From Undibacterium_A arcticum (GTDB lineage: Bacteria; Pseudomonadota; Gammaproteobacteria; Burkholderiales; Burkholderiaceae_D), in NCBI RefSeq assembly GCF_042660705.1, contig NZ_JBHSUQ010000001.1: a DNA stretch of 64,000 nt. One strand, 5' to 3'. Shown here one piece after another: positions 56,291 through 64,000 of the stretch (its first letter is position 1; each line of letters opens with the position of its first letter). Position numbers and translations under genes: made by a program. The notes under the pieces are model-generated. The model made no database searches, had not been told where the DNA came from, and was given only the letters and a program-made list of their open reading frames with translations.

Positions 56291-57415
56291 ATGGCTCTTA
56301 GCACGCAAGACTTTCCTACACTGGTCAGAAATTCGGTAACCGCCATTCAGGGCGCCGCGCGCGGACTGGTTGACCTCACGGTCGGCTCAATCCTTCGCGC
56401 CGTGGTTGAGGCGAATGCCACGGTCATCCTGTGGATTCAAGGCTTGATTTTGCAGTTGCTCGCGACAACGCGCGCAGCCACGTCCAACTTGGCCGACCTC
56501 GACAGCTTCATGCTCGATTTCGGCGTCACGCGCCTGGCAGCAGTGGCGGCATCCGGACAAGTTACCTTTGCGCGGTTCACGTCGACTGCGCAGGCTGTTG
56601 TGCCCGTCGGGGCGACCGTTCTGAGCGCAGACGGCACGCAATCCTATACCGCGCTACTCGATACGACCAATGCGGCTTACAGTGCGTCATTGGGCGGCTA
56701 TGTTCTGGCCGCCGGCGTGTCCAGCATCAACGTCACGGTGACTGCTGTGACGGCCGGGATCGCGGCCAATGCCGTTATCGGGCAAATCTCGCTGCTGAAC
56801 CAGCCGATTTCCGGCGTCGATACGGTCACAAATGCGGCGTCGTTCACGAATGGCGTCGACCCTGAGTCAGATGCGGCGCTGCGCGCGCGCTTCATCACCT
56901 ATATCGCCTCGCTGTCGAAAGCCACGAAAACAGCGGTCGGCAATGCGATCACGTCACTCAAGCAGGGCGTCACTTACTCGCTGACCGAAAACCTGACCTA
57001 TGGCGGGGCGGTGCAGAACGGCTATTTCTTCGTCGTGATCGACGACGGCACCGGCACGCCGCCAGGATCATTGCTTTCTTCTGCCTCGAATGCGATTGAT
57101 GCAGTGCGGCCAGTGACATCCACGTTCGGCGTATTCGCACCGGTAGTGGTGACGGCCAATATCGCGATGACGATCACGACTGCGGCGGGCTATGACCATA
57201 CCGCGACCGCAACCCTCGTCACAACCGCACTGCGGAACTACGTCAATGCGCTGACGCTCGGACAAACACTAACATTCTCGCGGCTGACGCAGATAGCCTA
57301 TGACGCCTCGCCCGGCGTCACCAACGTGACCGGCGTGACATTGAACAGCGCAACCGCAGACGTGGCCGCTACTGCGCTGCAGGTGATTAAAGCCGGCACA
57401 GTGAGCGTCGCATAA
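56291..57415 (+). CDS. baseplate assembly protein J (gp47-like)
   Basis: 374 residues. Typical VGSILRAVVEANATVILWIQ and FTNGVDPESDAALRARFITYI segments, and YFFVVIDDGTGTPPG. Forms the wedge part that links sheath and baseplate. Intact. Confidence 0.9.
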   Translation: MALSTQDFPTLVRNSVTAIQGAARGLVDLTVGSILRAVVEANATVILWIQGLILQLLATTRAATSNLADLDSFMLDFGVTRLAAVAASGQVTFARFTSTAQAVVPVGATVLSADGTQSYTALLDTTNAAYSASLGGYVLAAGVSSINVTVTAVTAGIAANAVIGQISLLNQPISGVDTVTNAASFTNGVDPESDAALRARFITYIASLSKATKTAVGNAITSLKQGVTYSLTENLTYGGAVQNGYFFVVIDDGTGTPPGSLLSSASNAIDAVRPVTSTFGVFAPVVVTANIAMTITTAAGYDHTATATLVTTALRNYVNALTLGQTLTFSRLTQIAYDASPGVTNVTGVTLNSATADVAATALQVIKAGTVSVA

Positions 57416-58077
57416 TGGCAATCGGCGATCAATCTGATATTTTCGGGCGCATCAAAAGCGTTCTGCCGCGCTGGTTCGGGCCTGCCAGCCCGCTGCTCGA
57501 TGCGCTGCTCCAAGGGCTGGCGAATGCTTCGGCGTTCGCTTATTCGCTGTACCTGTACGCCAAGCTGCAAACGCGCATCCTGACCGCAACGGACGGCTGG
57601 CTTGATATGGTGGCGGCGGATTTTTTCGGCGCAGCCTTGCAGCGTTCCGCAAATCAGTCCGATGCCAGCTTCCGCGCCCGCATCATTATCAACCTGTTCC
57701 GCGAGCGCGGTACCCGCAACGCAATCACCAAGGTATTGACTGATCTCACCGGGCGCGCACCGATCATCTTCGAGCCGCAACGCCCGATGGACACCGGCGC
57801 ATATGGTGCGCCGAATAGCGGCTATGGCGTCGCGGGCGGCTACGGCTCGATGCTGATCCCATTTCAGGCATTCGTGCAAGCGTATCGGCCGGCATCGACC
57901 GGCATCCCGTATGTCACAGGTTATGGCTCGTCGCCGGGCGGCTATGGCGTTGCCTCACGGGCGGACTACGCAACGCTGTCGCAAAGCACCGGCGCCGTGG
58001 CGGATAGTGACATTTACGCAGCGATTGACAGTGTGAAGCCGGTCGGAAGCACCATCTGGACACAAATTAACTCGTAA
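57415..58077 (+). CDS. baseplate protein gp48/I-like
   Basis: 220 residues; MAIGDQSDIFGRIKSVLPRW, FRARIIINLFRERGTRNAI, LTDLTGRAPIIFEPQRPMD and a Gly/Tyr-rich segment are characteristic of Mu gp48-like proteins. Its start overlaps the J stop by one base. Leads into the tail fibre genes. Confidence 0.83.
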   Translation: MAIGDQSDIFGRIKSVLPRWFGPASPLLDALLQGLANASAFAYSLYLYAKLQTRILTATDGWLDMVAADFFGAALQRSANQSDASFRARIIINLFRERGTRNAITKVLTDLTGRAPIIFEPQRPMDTGAYGAPNSGYGVAGGYGSMLIPFQAFVQAYRPASTGIPYVTGYGSSPGGYGVASRADYATLSQSTGAVADSDIYAAIDSVKPVGSTIWTQINS

Positions 58078-58099
58078 GAAAAAAAACAGAATCACCCAC

Positions 58100-58127
58100 A
58101 AAGGACGCTTAGGCGTCCTTTTTTTAT
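58100..58127 (+). terminator. terminator before the tail fibre gene
   Basis: AAAGGACGC TTAG GCGTCCTTT followed by TTTT. Confidence 0.82.
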
Positions 58128-58137
58128 GGAGCAATGA

Positions 58138-59485
58138 ATGGACAGACAGTTAATTTATCCGGGTCAAATTCCGCTCGAGACGGATTTGCTTGGCACGAAC
58201 AAGAACGCAATGATCGGGCTGTCGAAGCTGGCCGCTGCTATTCTTGGAATTTCGGTCCAATTGAACGGGCTGGCCTGCAATCCGAATAGCCCGGCCGCGT
58301 TGAACGTGGTCATCAGTCCCGGCGAAATCTACAGCCTGCAAAACATCGACGGCACCGCGTACTCATCGATTGCTGCTGATACGACCCATACCATCCTCAA
58401 GCAGGGCATCTTGCTCGATGCGGTGACGCTTGCTGCACCCGCTCCTGGTACTGCCGGGCAGAGCATCAATTATCTGGTGCAGGCAACGTATCTCGATACA
58501 GACGCTACGCCAGTCGTTCTCCCGTACTACAACGCCAGCAATCCATCGCAAGCATATAGCGGTCCGGCAAATGCCGGTACCACGAACAACACGGTGCGCA
58601 AAGGGCAATGCAACGTCACGATCAAGGCAGGTATCGCCGCGACGACTGGTTCGCAGACCACGCCAGCGGCTGACTCTGGATATACCGGCTTGTATGTGGT
58701 CACGGTGGCCAACGGGCAGGCAACTGTCGTGGCTGGCAATATCTCGACACTGGCAGGCGCGCCGTTCATCAGCCCAGCAGCGCAGTTAAATTTGGCTAAC
58801 GTATTCACGCAGATTCAGAGCGGCGTGACGCCCGCGCAGTTCGACGCTACAACGAAACTCGCCACGATGGCGGCCGTGCAGCGGGCGCTCGGCAATTTCG
58901 CGGGACGGATACAGGCAAACACGACGCAAACTCTCGCCGCTTCTACCGTCGGCAGCGTTATTAACGTCAACGGGGCAAACCCGACAATAACAATACCGTT
59001 GTCAACTGCTGTTCCTACGGGTTCGGTCCTTGTTTGAGGCAGTAGCCGCGTGTTCGATTTCCAAACAAGGCGCGGATATTTTTTATGGATCCGCACTTAG
59101 TTCTACAGTTATTTCAATGCTGGCGGGGGATACCCTCATTATTGAAGCCAACGGCGTCTCGGGATGGACGATTATCGCCGGTAGTGCGCAAGCGCAAGGT
59201 AGCCCCGGATTCGCGGCATCCCTCGCAGCCAATGGCTACCAGAAACTCCCAAGCGGGATAATTATCCAGTGGGGTATTTTTACGGCAAACGCCACTTCGG
59301 GCAATCCTGTTTCTGTCACCTACCCGATCGCATTCCCGAATAGCATGAGGTCAATCGCTTTGACGGCCGATTCTTCCGGTACCGGCATAGCCTCTGCCTG
59401 GTCGGACTCAGTCGGAAATTCAGGATTCAACGGGCATTGCAACGCTACAGGCAACAGCGTCCGTTGGATCGTGCTCGGAAACTAA
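58138..59485 (+). CDS. tail fibre protein, frameshifted
   Basis: MDRQLIYPGQIPLETDLLGT begins; joined at a one-base shift near 59026-59032 to FEAVAACSISKQGADIFYGS. About 448 residues. The C-terminal end (GYQKLPSGIIIQWGIFTANA, VTYPIAFPNSMRSIALTADS) is the receptor-binding tip domain common in prophage fibres. It has no resemblance to the DGR variable repeats, so the DGR does not act on it. Confidence 0.87.
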
Positions 59486-59494
59486 GGATAAATC

Positions 59495-59917
59495 ATGTCT
59501 AAATTCTACTCAGCATCTACACGCGGTTTTTATCCGTCAGACATGCGTGCAACCTACGATTCGGCGGGCACTTGGCCGCTCGACGCGGTTGCGGTTACTG
59601 ACGCCGACGAGGCGATGATCCGGGCGGGGCTGGCAACTGGCGCCACCGTATCCGGCGCGTCTGGCGCTTGGGTCGTTACGCCGCCTGCGCCGCCGCCGCC
59701 ACCTACCTCAGCCGCACTATGGTCGGCATATCAGGCCAAGGCGCAACTCGCCATCAATAAATCGGATATTACGATGCTGCGCTGCGTGGAAAACGGCGTG
59801 GCGGTTCCTGCGGCATGGCCATCCTATCGCAAAGCCCTGCGCGCAATATTGAACGCAACCAGCGGTGATCCGACTCTGCCGTTGCCGATGCAACCAGCAT
59901 ATCCGGCTGGCACTTGA
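59495..59917 (+). CDS. tail fibre assembly (Tfa-like) protein
   Basis: 140 residues. MSKFYSASTRGFYPSDMRAT, Pro-rich linker, then the Tfa-type WSAYQAKAQLAINKSDITML and PSYRKALRAI. A chaperone for the fibre tip. Intact. Confidence 0.85.
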   Translation: MSKFYSASTRGFYPSDMRATYDSAGTWPLDAVAVTDADEAMIRAGLATGATVSGASGAWVVTPPAPPPPPTSAALWSAYQAKAQLAINKSDITMLRCVENGVAVPAAWPSYRKALRAILNATSGDPTLPLPMQPAYPAGT

Positions 59918-59919
59918 TC

Positions 59920-60405
59920 ATGTGGCGCTATCGGATTTATTCGGCCATTGACCCGATCGGAACCATCCTCGCCGTTCTGCTCATCAACTGGTGGGCACCG
60001 CTGTTCGCCAGTCAAGATGGATGGCTTCCAAACTGGCTAGCGTGGGTGCAAACCTTCGATGCCAGTCTCGATGCGGGCGGCGCGCAAGGCTCTTACTGGG
60101 GCCGGGTGGCATGGCTGAACCGAAATCCGGCCTATGGCTTCAGCTATTGGGCGCTCGGCGTGCCATTCAATCCGTCCGAATGGCGCGTTACCGCGTTTTC
60201 CGGCTCGGAAGCGACCCACGATCTGTACTTCTATGCACAAGGTCCGAACGGGCAATTCAACGAGCATTACATGCGCAACGGCTGGCATGTCAAGCTGGGG
60301 TTTAAGGCTTGGAACATGTACGACGCAGCAACCGGCAAGTGGAAGTCGACACCCTGGGGGCCGGAATGGCGCATCCCGTTCACGTTCTCTATTTCGAGAG
60401 TTTAA
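59920..60405 (+). CDS. phage membrane-associated protein of unknown function (DUF7338-like)
   Basis: 161 residues: an N-terminal hydrophobic segment (IDPIGTILAVLLINWWAPLF), then a Trp-rich soluble domain (NPAYGFSYWALGVPFNP, WHVKLGFKAWNMY). ATG at 59920 or TTG at 59914, which overlaps the Tfa stop. Frequently found beside tail fibre and lysis genes; role unknown. Confidence 0.68.
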   Translation: MWRYRIYSAIDPIGTILAVLLINWWAPLFASQDGWLPNWLAWVQTFDASLDAGGAQGSYWGRVAWLNRNPAYGFSYWALGVPFNPSEWRVTAFSGSEATHDLYFYAQGPNGQFNEHYMRNGWHVKLGFKAWNMYDAATGKWKSTPWGPEWRIPFTFSISRV

Positions 60406-60412
60406 GAAAACC

Positions 60413-60434
60413 AACCCGCTTCGGCGGGTTTTTT
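60413..60434 (+). terminator. terminator before the HNH gene
   Basis: AACCCGC TTCG GCGGGTT followed by TTTT. Confidence 0.84.
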
Positions 60435-60450
60435 AATACCCGGAGACGTC

Positions 60451-60870
60451 ATGCCAGACCACGAACATGAATTCAAAGAAACGATCGCGATCGACATTTT
60501 TTACCCAGATCATCCGCCGCGCACCGAGTCGACGCTGTTCAAGCGGACCAAGCATCACCTGGTCAAGGTACTGGATACACCGTGTTGGGTCTGCGGATCA
60601 AAAGACAAGCGCGAAGTGCACCACTTTCACGCTGAATGGGCTGACTCCGACGGTATCGACTGGGACAAGATGCGCATCTTACATCCTGCTTTCCCCTGGT
60701 CGACGTTCAATTATCCCAGCGACTTTATCGATGCTGAGTACAACATGATGGTGCTCTGCGAAACGCATCATCGCAGCAAGAACCACGGTATTCACCTCTT
60801 GCCGTACCCGATCTGGATCATGCAACGGGAACAGCGGGCCGACTTTGTGTTCGCGCCGGAGGTGGCATGA
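60451..60870 (+). CDS. HNH-type Cys/His protein
   Basis: 139 residues with CWVCGSKDKREVHHFHAEWA and NMMVLCETHHRSKNHGIHLLP, an HNH-like zinc fold with C-x2-C and C-x2-HH. Such genes flank phage lysis modules. Nuclease activity is possible but not proved; the packaging role of HNH proteins in other phages is an option. Confidence 0.7.
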   Translation: MPDHEHEFKETIAIDIFYPDHPPRTESTLFKRTKHHLVKVLDTPCWVCGSKDKREVHHFHAEWADSDGIDWDKMRILHPAFPWSTFNYPSDFIDAEYNMMVLCETHHRSKNHGIHLLPYPIWIMQREQRADFVFAPEVA

Positions 60871-61127
60871 GCGATTTCGATTCCCGCTTGACCTTGGTGG
60901 AAACCGCGCTCAAGGAGAACACCGATCTGACCAGGGATACCGCCGACAAGACTGCCAAGCTCGCCACGGACATCACTGCCATGCTGGAAGTATTCGATAC
61001 GCTGCAGGCGGGATTCAAGGTGCTGGCCGCGCTCGGAAACCTTGCCAAGTGGCTGGCGCCGATCGTGACGCTGGGCGCAGCAATCTGGGCCATTGCGCAC
61101 GGCAAGATGCCACGGTGGGAGGAGTGA
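60867..61127 (+). CDS. holin-like membrane protein
   Basis: 86 residues: a coiled, acidic N-terminus (MSDFDSRLTLVETALKENTD) and a hydrophobic C-terminal helix WLAPIVTLGAAIWAIAHG. Located directly before the endolysin with overlap by one base. The N-in/C-out single-helix arrangement suits a class III type holin or a regulator (inference). Confidence 0.6.
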   Translation: MSDFDSRLTLVETALKENTDLTRDTADKTAKLATDITAMLEVFDTLQAGFKVLAALGNLAKWLAPIVTLGAAIWAIAHGKMPRWEE

Positions 61128-61792
61128 TGCTGACCGCTCAACAAATCGCCGCTGCGACTGGGGCGCCTGTTGCCCTCGCGACCAACTGGCTGAGCGCGCT
61201 CACGGACGCCATGCACGACTTCGACATCGGCACGCCGGCACGACAGGCGGCCTTTCTGGCGCAGATCGGGCACGAAAGCACCGGACTGTCCGCGGTCGTC
61301 GAAAACCTCAACTATGGCGCGCAAGGTCTGGCGAACACTTGGCCGGGGAAATTCGCTGTCGATCCGGCCGCCAAGGTCAAGATCCCGAACGCGCTGGCCA
61401 ACATGCTGGCGCACAGCCCGGAAGCAATTGCGAATCATGCCTACGCAGGAAAGGGCGGCAACGGTCCGGTTTCGTCCGGGGACGGCTGGCGCTATCGGGG
61501 GCGCGGACCTATCCAGCTGACAACTCTGGCCAACTACGCCAACGCGCGCGACCAGTTGCGCAAGCTGCTCGATAGCGTGCCGGACTTCGTGGTGACGCCG
61601 GATGCTGTTGCTGATCCGCGTTGGGGCGCTTTGTGCGCTGGCCTGTACTGGTCCCGAAATGGCTGCAATGCGCTGGCCGACAAGGGGCAATTCGATGCCA
61701 TCACGCGCGCGATCAACGGGCCTGCGATGGCCGGTGCCGCTGAGCGCCGCGCATTGTGGGCGAAAGCTAAATCTGCTTTGGGAGTCAAATAA
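61127..61792 (+). CDS. endolysin, glycoside hydrolase family 19 (chitinase-like)
   Basis: 221 residues, intact. MLTAQQIAAATGAPVALATN start; catalytic Glu residues of the lysozyme-like fold in QIGHESTGLSAVV and RYRGRGPIQLT region (RGRGPIQLTT is the family hallmark). It cleaves peptidoglycan glycan chains. The start follows the membrane protein gene and the end meets the next membrane gene. Confidence 0.92.
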   Translation: MLTAQQIAAATGAPVALATNWLSALTDAMHDFDIGTPARQAAFLAQIGHESTGLSAVVENLNYGAQGLANTWPGKFAVDPAAKVKIPNALANMLAHSPEAIANHAYAGKGGNGPVSSGDGWRYRGRGPIQLTTLANYANARDQLRKLLDSVPDFVVTPDAVADPRWGALCAGLYWSRNGCNALADKGQFDAITRAINGPAMAGAAERRALWAKAKSALGVK

Positions 61793-61999
61793 TGTTTAAA
61801 GCTACTCGAACTCATCACCGGCGACGACAATCTCACGCTGGAGCCGTCCTATCTATGGTCTGGTGCAGCGGTATTGATTGGCCTGGGGCTGGAAGTCTAC
61901 AGCGTCGTGTTCGGCAAGCCGTTTGATTTCCAAGCCTACGGCATCGGCGCGGCGGCACTGCTGGCAGGTCTTGGCTTGTCGGCCAAGTTTGGCAAATGA
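61792..61999 (+). CDS. small two-helix holin-like protein, frameshifted at the start
   Basis: Removing one A in AAA at about 61798-61800 gives MFKLLELITGDDNLTLEPSY, then two helices (LWSGAAVLIGLGLEVYSVVF and YGIGAAALLAGLGLSAKFG), 68 residues. Overlaps the Rz start. The two helices and position after the endolysin suggest a holin or pinholin. Confidence 0.68.
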
Positions 62000-62511
62000 A
62001 CCCGCTCACGCCATACCTCGGCATTGCCAAACTCGCCGCCGTTCTCGCGCTGGTGGCTGGCTTGATCGGCGGATATTTCGCCTGGCATCACCACGTTTTT
62101 ACGCAAGGTGAGACGTCTATGAAAGCGGAATGGGACGCGGACAAGGCTGTGCGCGTTCAGGCCGACAACGCAGCCATCCTCTCGCGCGTGAAAAACAACG
62201 AGCGAGTTGCAGAGCAACAACACCTCGACAATGACAACATCACGAAAGTCCACGATGAAGAACTATCTACTGTCCGCACTGCTCTTGCTCACTCTGAGCG
62301 CTTGCGCATCGGCACCGCCCTCTGTGGTGGATCTGCCGGCGTCACCCAAACCGCAGGCGCCGGCAGCGGCGATGCAGCCGATCCCGGAGGCCGGCTGGTT
62401 CGCGAAGACGTTGGACGAGATCTTGACGCGCTCAAACTGAAGATGGAAGAAACGGCGGCGACCGGGCGAGCGTGCCAGTCATTTGCGCGGGCCAATGGGA
62501 TGGCGCACTAA
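61996..62511 (+). CDS. Rz: i-spanin Rz-like lysis protein
   Basis: 171 residues: N-terminal anchor LAAVLALVAGLIGGYFAW followed by a periplasmic coiled coil (KAEWDADKAVRVQADNAAIL). It spans the periplasm with the o-spanin and fuses inner and outer membranes in the last lysis step. Its downstream half overlaps the Rz1 gene in another frame. Confidence 0.87.
   Translation: MNPLTPYLGIAKLAAVLALVAGLIGGYFAWHHHVFTQGETSMKAEWDADKAVRVQADNAAILSRVKNNERVAEQQHLDNDNITKVHDEELSTVRTALAHSERLRIGTALCGGSAGVTQTAGAGSGDAADPGGRLVREDVGRDLDALKLKMEETAATGRACQSFARANGMAH
62255..62440 (+). CDS. Rz1: o-spanin Rz1-like lipoprotein nested in Rz
   Basis: 61 residues from the ATG at 62255. Lipoprotein signal NYLLSALLLLTLSACAS, with the lipobox Cys, then a Pro-rich short mature part (PPSVVDLPASPKPQAP). 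It is wholly inside the Rz gene in the +1 frame, the lambda arrangement. Confidence 0.88.
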   Translation: MKNYLLSALLLLTLSACASAPPSVVDLPASPKPQAPAAAMQPIPEAGWFAKTLDEILTRSN

Positions 62512-62515
62512 ATGG

Positions 62516-62590
62516 TGTGCTATAGGTCGTTTGTGGTTCTTTATGAATCAAGCACTTACGGACGACCTTGATACTGAGGTATAGCACAGT
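62516..62590. promoter_or_regulatory. putative integrase arm-type sites at attR
   Basis: TGTGCTATAG at 62516-62525 and its inverted version TATAGCACAGT at 62580-62590; the same motif is found twice beside attL. Confidence 0.5.
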
Positions 62591-62642
62591 GCACGCATTG
62601 CAACAAGTTGATTGCAATAGGTTTCGTCTTGCGAGTTACTGA

Positions 62643-62688
62643 CTTCTAAGCTGAGGGTCGCAGGTTCGATTCCTGCTGGACAGACCAC
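62643..62688. repeat. attR core
   Basis: 46-bp copy of the tRNA-Arg 3' half (anticodon loop to CCA plus C). It does not form a complete tRNA gene. Confidence 0.95.
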
Positions 62689-63313
62689 ATCCCCCCTTAT
62701 GAGAATTGATGGTTTCGGTATTTAGATTCCCATCGTTTCTACATTCTTCACTTCCTCATGTAAGCGAATTTGAAGCGTCATCCTGTGGCTGCCTTCACCT
62801 GTTCGATTCGTCAACCAATTCCTGAAACTCCGTCGGCAATTGTGTTTGTGGTCAGTACACTGGGTCAATTCCGACGCATTATTTCCCCTTACTCTATTCG
62901 TTCGAATATAAACCACAACGATTGCTCTTGGCATCGGTCGCGGTTTTGATTCTCCTTTTTCAGCTATAAATTCAGTGTTAACGACGCGGAAGGTATTCGC
63001 TGGATGTGTTCGCCTTTGTCGTCGCTGGCGTTCTTCTGCTGCCTGTTTTTGGTCTATTTTCCCCACCATCCATCGAGTCGCCCGCGCCTGAAAAAGGTGA
63101 TTCGGAATTCAGGTTGCTTTGCTGATGAAAAGATCTTGAACAGGTTCTCAGAAACGATATTGCAGGCGACACATCGTCGTCCATCCTACCGTTCGATCGA
63201 TTCAGGCCGTCCTTCGTTTCGGACTCTTACGGCAGATGTAAGGGGTCGTGCATTTGAAACTGCACCGACCAGCGTTCAACGCGAATTTCGTTAGGGTTAT
63301 TTACACGGTAATT
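62689..63313. other. 625 bases right of attR without a convincing gene
   Basis: Minus-strand frames of 115 and 68 codons and a plus-strand frame of 96 codons exist but do not resemble known proteins, lack clear ribosome sites and overlap each other. A hydrophobic stretch in a further plus frame (near 63005-63050) is not linked to a start. The host sequence here may be a degraded remnant. Confidence 0.45.
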
Positions 63314-64000
63314 TCAACGCTTGCCCAATGACATGCTTGCGGCGGCTGGCTCGTTAGGGAAGTTCGCCGAAGGAAAGAGGACCAGCGTCGCCCTCAACCC
63401 GGGGTGATTGTCGGTCAACTTGAGAACGCCGCCGTGCAACTTCGCGACGGCGGCCACGAGACTGAGACCCAATCCCGCACCCGGTGTGCCGCGACTTGCG
63501 TCGCCGCGGTAGAAACGCTCGAAAACCTTAGATTTTTCTTCGTCGGGGATGCCGGGTCCGTCGTCCGACACGGCGATCTCGCCCCCCCCCGTCCGGGTGA
63601 CGGGATGCCACGACTGTGATCGTCCCGTTTTCCTGCGCATACTTAAGCGCATTGTCGATAAGGTTCCCGATCGCCTGCGCAAGCAGCAGAGGATCACCCG
63701 CCAACGCAAGTGGTCCCGACGATACGAAAGAAAGCACGCGTCCCTGCAGTTCCGCCACAGGTTGATAGAATTCTGCGACTTCGCTTGCGATGTTGGCGAC
63801 ATCAACTTCAATGAAGCCGGAGCGGCGCGTGCCGGTATCAATCTCCGCCAGGCGCAGTAGTGCGTTGAAGATAGCGATGACGCGGTCTACGTCGGCCATT
63901 GCGCTATCGATTTCGGCGAAGGTTTGTTCCGGACCAGGCCGGATCAGCGATAGCTCCTCCAGGCGGGACCGCAGTTCCGCCAATGGAGTGCGCAAATCAT
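63314..64000 (-). CDS. sensor histidine kinase (C-terminal part; frameshifted; runs off the window)
   Basis: The visible part begins at the H box (the window end supplies HDLRTPLAELRSR), followed by the dimerisation helix, N box LAQAIGNLIDNALKYAQENG, G1 box SDDGPGIPDEEKSKVFERF and G2 GTPGAGLGLSLVAAVAKLHG. A run of nine C on the plus strand (G9 in the gene, about 63582-63590) puts the G boxes in another frame; eight would restore DGGGEIAVSDD. The N-terminal sensor lies beyond the window. Possibly partnered with a regulator further out. Confidence 0.88.

Noticed and set aside
58138..59485. tail fibre gene as a third DGR target
   Set aside because: I looked for the TR-like GALIRG...WPD...NVGFR pattern and its DNA in the fibre and assembly genes and found none.
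17736..62511. calling the frameshifted phage genes pseudogenes and the prophage defective
   Set aside because: The same kind of single-base shifts occurs in essential host genes in this window, so error explains them better than decay.
62643..62688. second tRNA-Arg gene at the right end
   Set aside because: Only the 3' half is present; the upstream bases do not form the acceptor or D arm.

Overview
The window is a piece of a betaproteobacterial chromosome (order Burkholderiales, most likely family Oxalobacteraceae) interrupted by one complete-looking temperate phage. This rests on the host gene order carA, LysE-type exporter, carB, greA, DUF4149, yhbY (opposite strand), rlmE, ftsH, folP, glmM, phoB, tRNA-Pro, tRNA-Arg, and on protein sequences typical of that group.

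Layout. Positions 1-1240 hold an IS30-family insertion sequence. Positions 1744-17214 are core genes: a patatin-like lipoprotein, an NlpC/P60 peptidase, a GlcG-like protein, carbamoyl-phosphate synthase with an embedded exporter gene, the GreA cleavage factor, rRNA/ribosome genes (yhbY, rlmE), the FtsH protease, folate (folP) and cell-wall precursor (glmM) genes and the phosphate regulator phoB. Two tRNA genes follow. The prophage (about 45 kb) lies between two perfect 46-bp repeats of the 3' half of the tRNA-Arg gene (17622-17667 and 62643-62688). The window ends in a histidine kinase gene (minus strand).

Phage organisation is lambda-like in control and Mu-like in tail. A LexA/CI-type repressor (31116-31868) faces a Cro-like gene. 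Two nearly identical 40-bp palindromic operators, each with a TTGACT-17-TAATAT promoter inside, sit at 31904-31943 (rightward, PR) and 29014-29053 (leftward, PL). The leftward operon (28976 down to 17736) carries recombination genes, a sliding-clamp-like gene, integrase, a cytosine methyltransferase and a complete diversity-generating retroelement (DGR). The rightward operon carries replication, nuclease and methylase genes. A boxA-like element with three hairpins lies before the late genes (38943-62511): terminase, portal, scaffold, capsid, contractile sheath and tube, tail chaperones with a programmed -1 frameshift, tape measure, Mu-type baseplate, tail fibre and lysis genes including nested Rz/Rz1.

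The most interesting system is the DGR (about 20645-28556). It has a reverse transcriptase with the DGR-type IGNLSSQ motif, a 114-bp template repeat (TR), a MutS-like/Avd fusion accessory protein, and two separate target genes with variable repeats (VR1, VR2). VR1 differs from TR at 21 positions, all template adenines; VR2 differs at 15 positions, 14 of them adenines. Each VR is followed by a stem-loop. Both targets are C-type-lectin-fold (formylglycine-generating-enzyme-like) proteins in the repressor-controlled early operon, not the tail fibre. A second candidate system is the repressor operon itself, which includes a signal-peptide nuclease and two membrane proteins that could act against superinfecting phages.

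Caution: about 27 single-base frameshifts break otherwise well conserved genes, including carB and rlmE. They look like sequencing indels rather than real pseudogenes, so broken genes are annotated across the shift.
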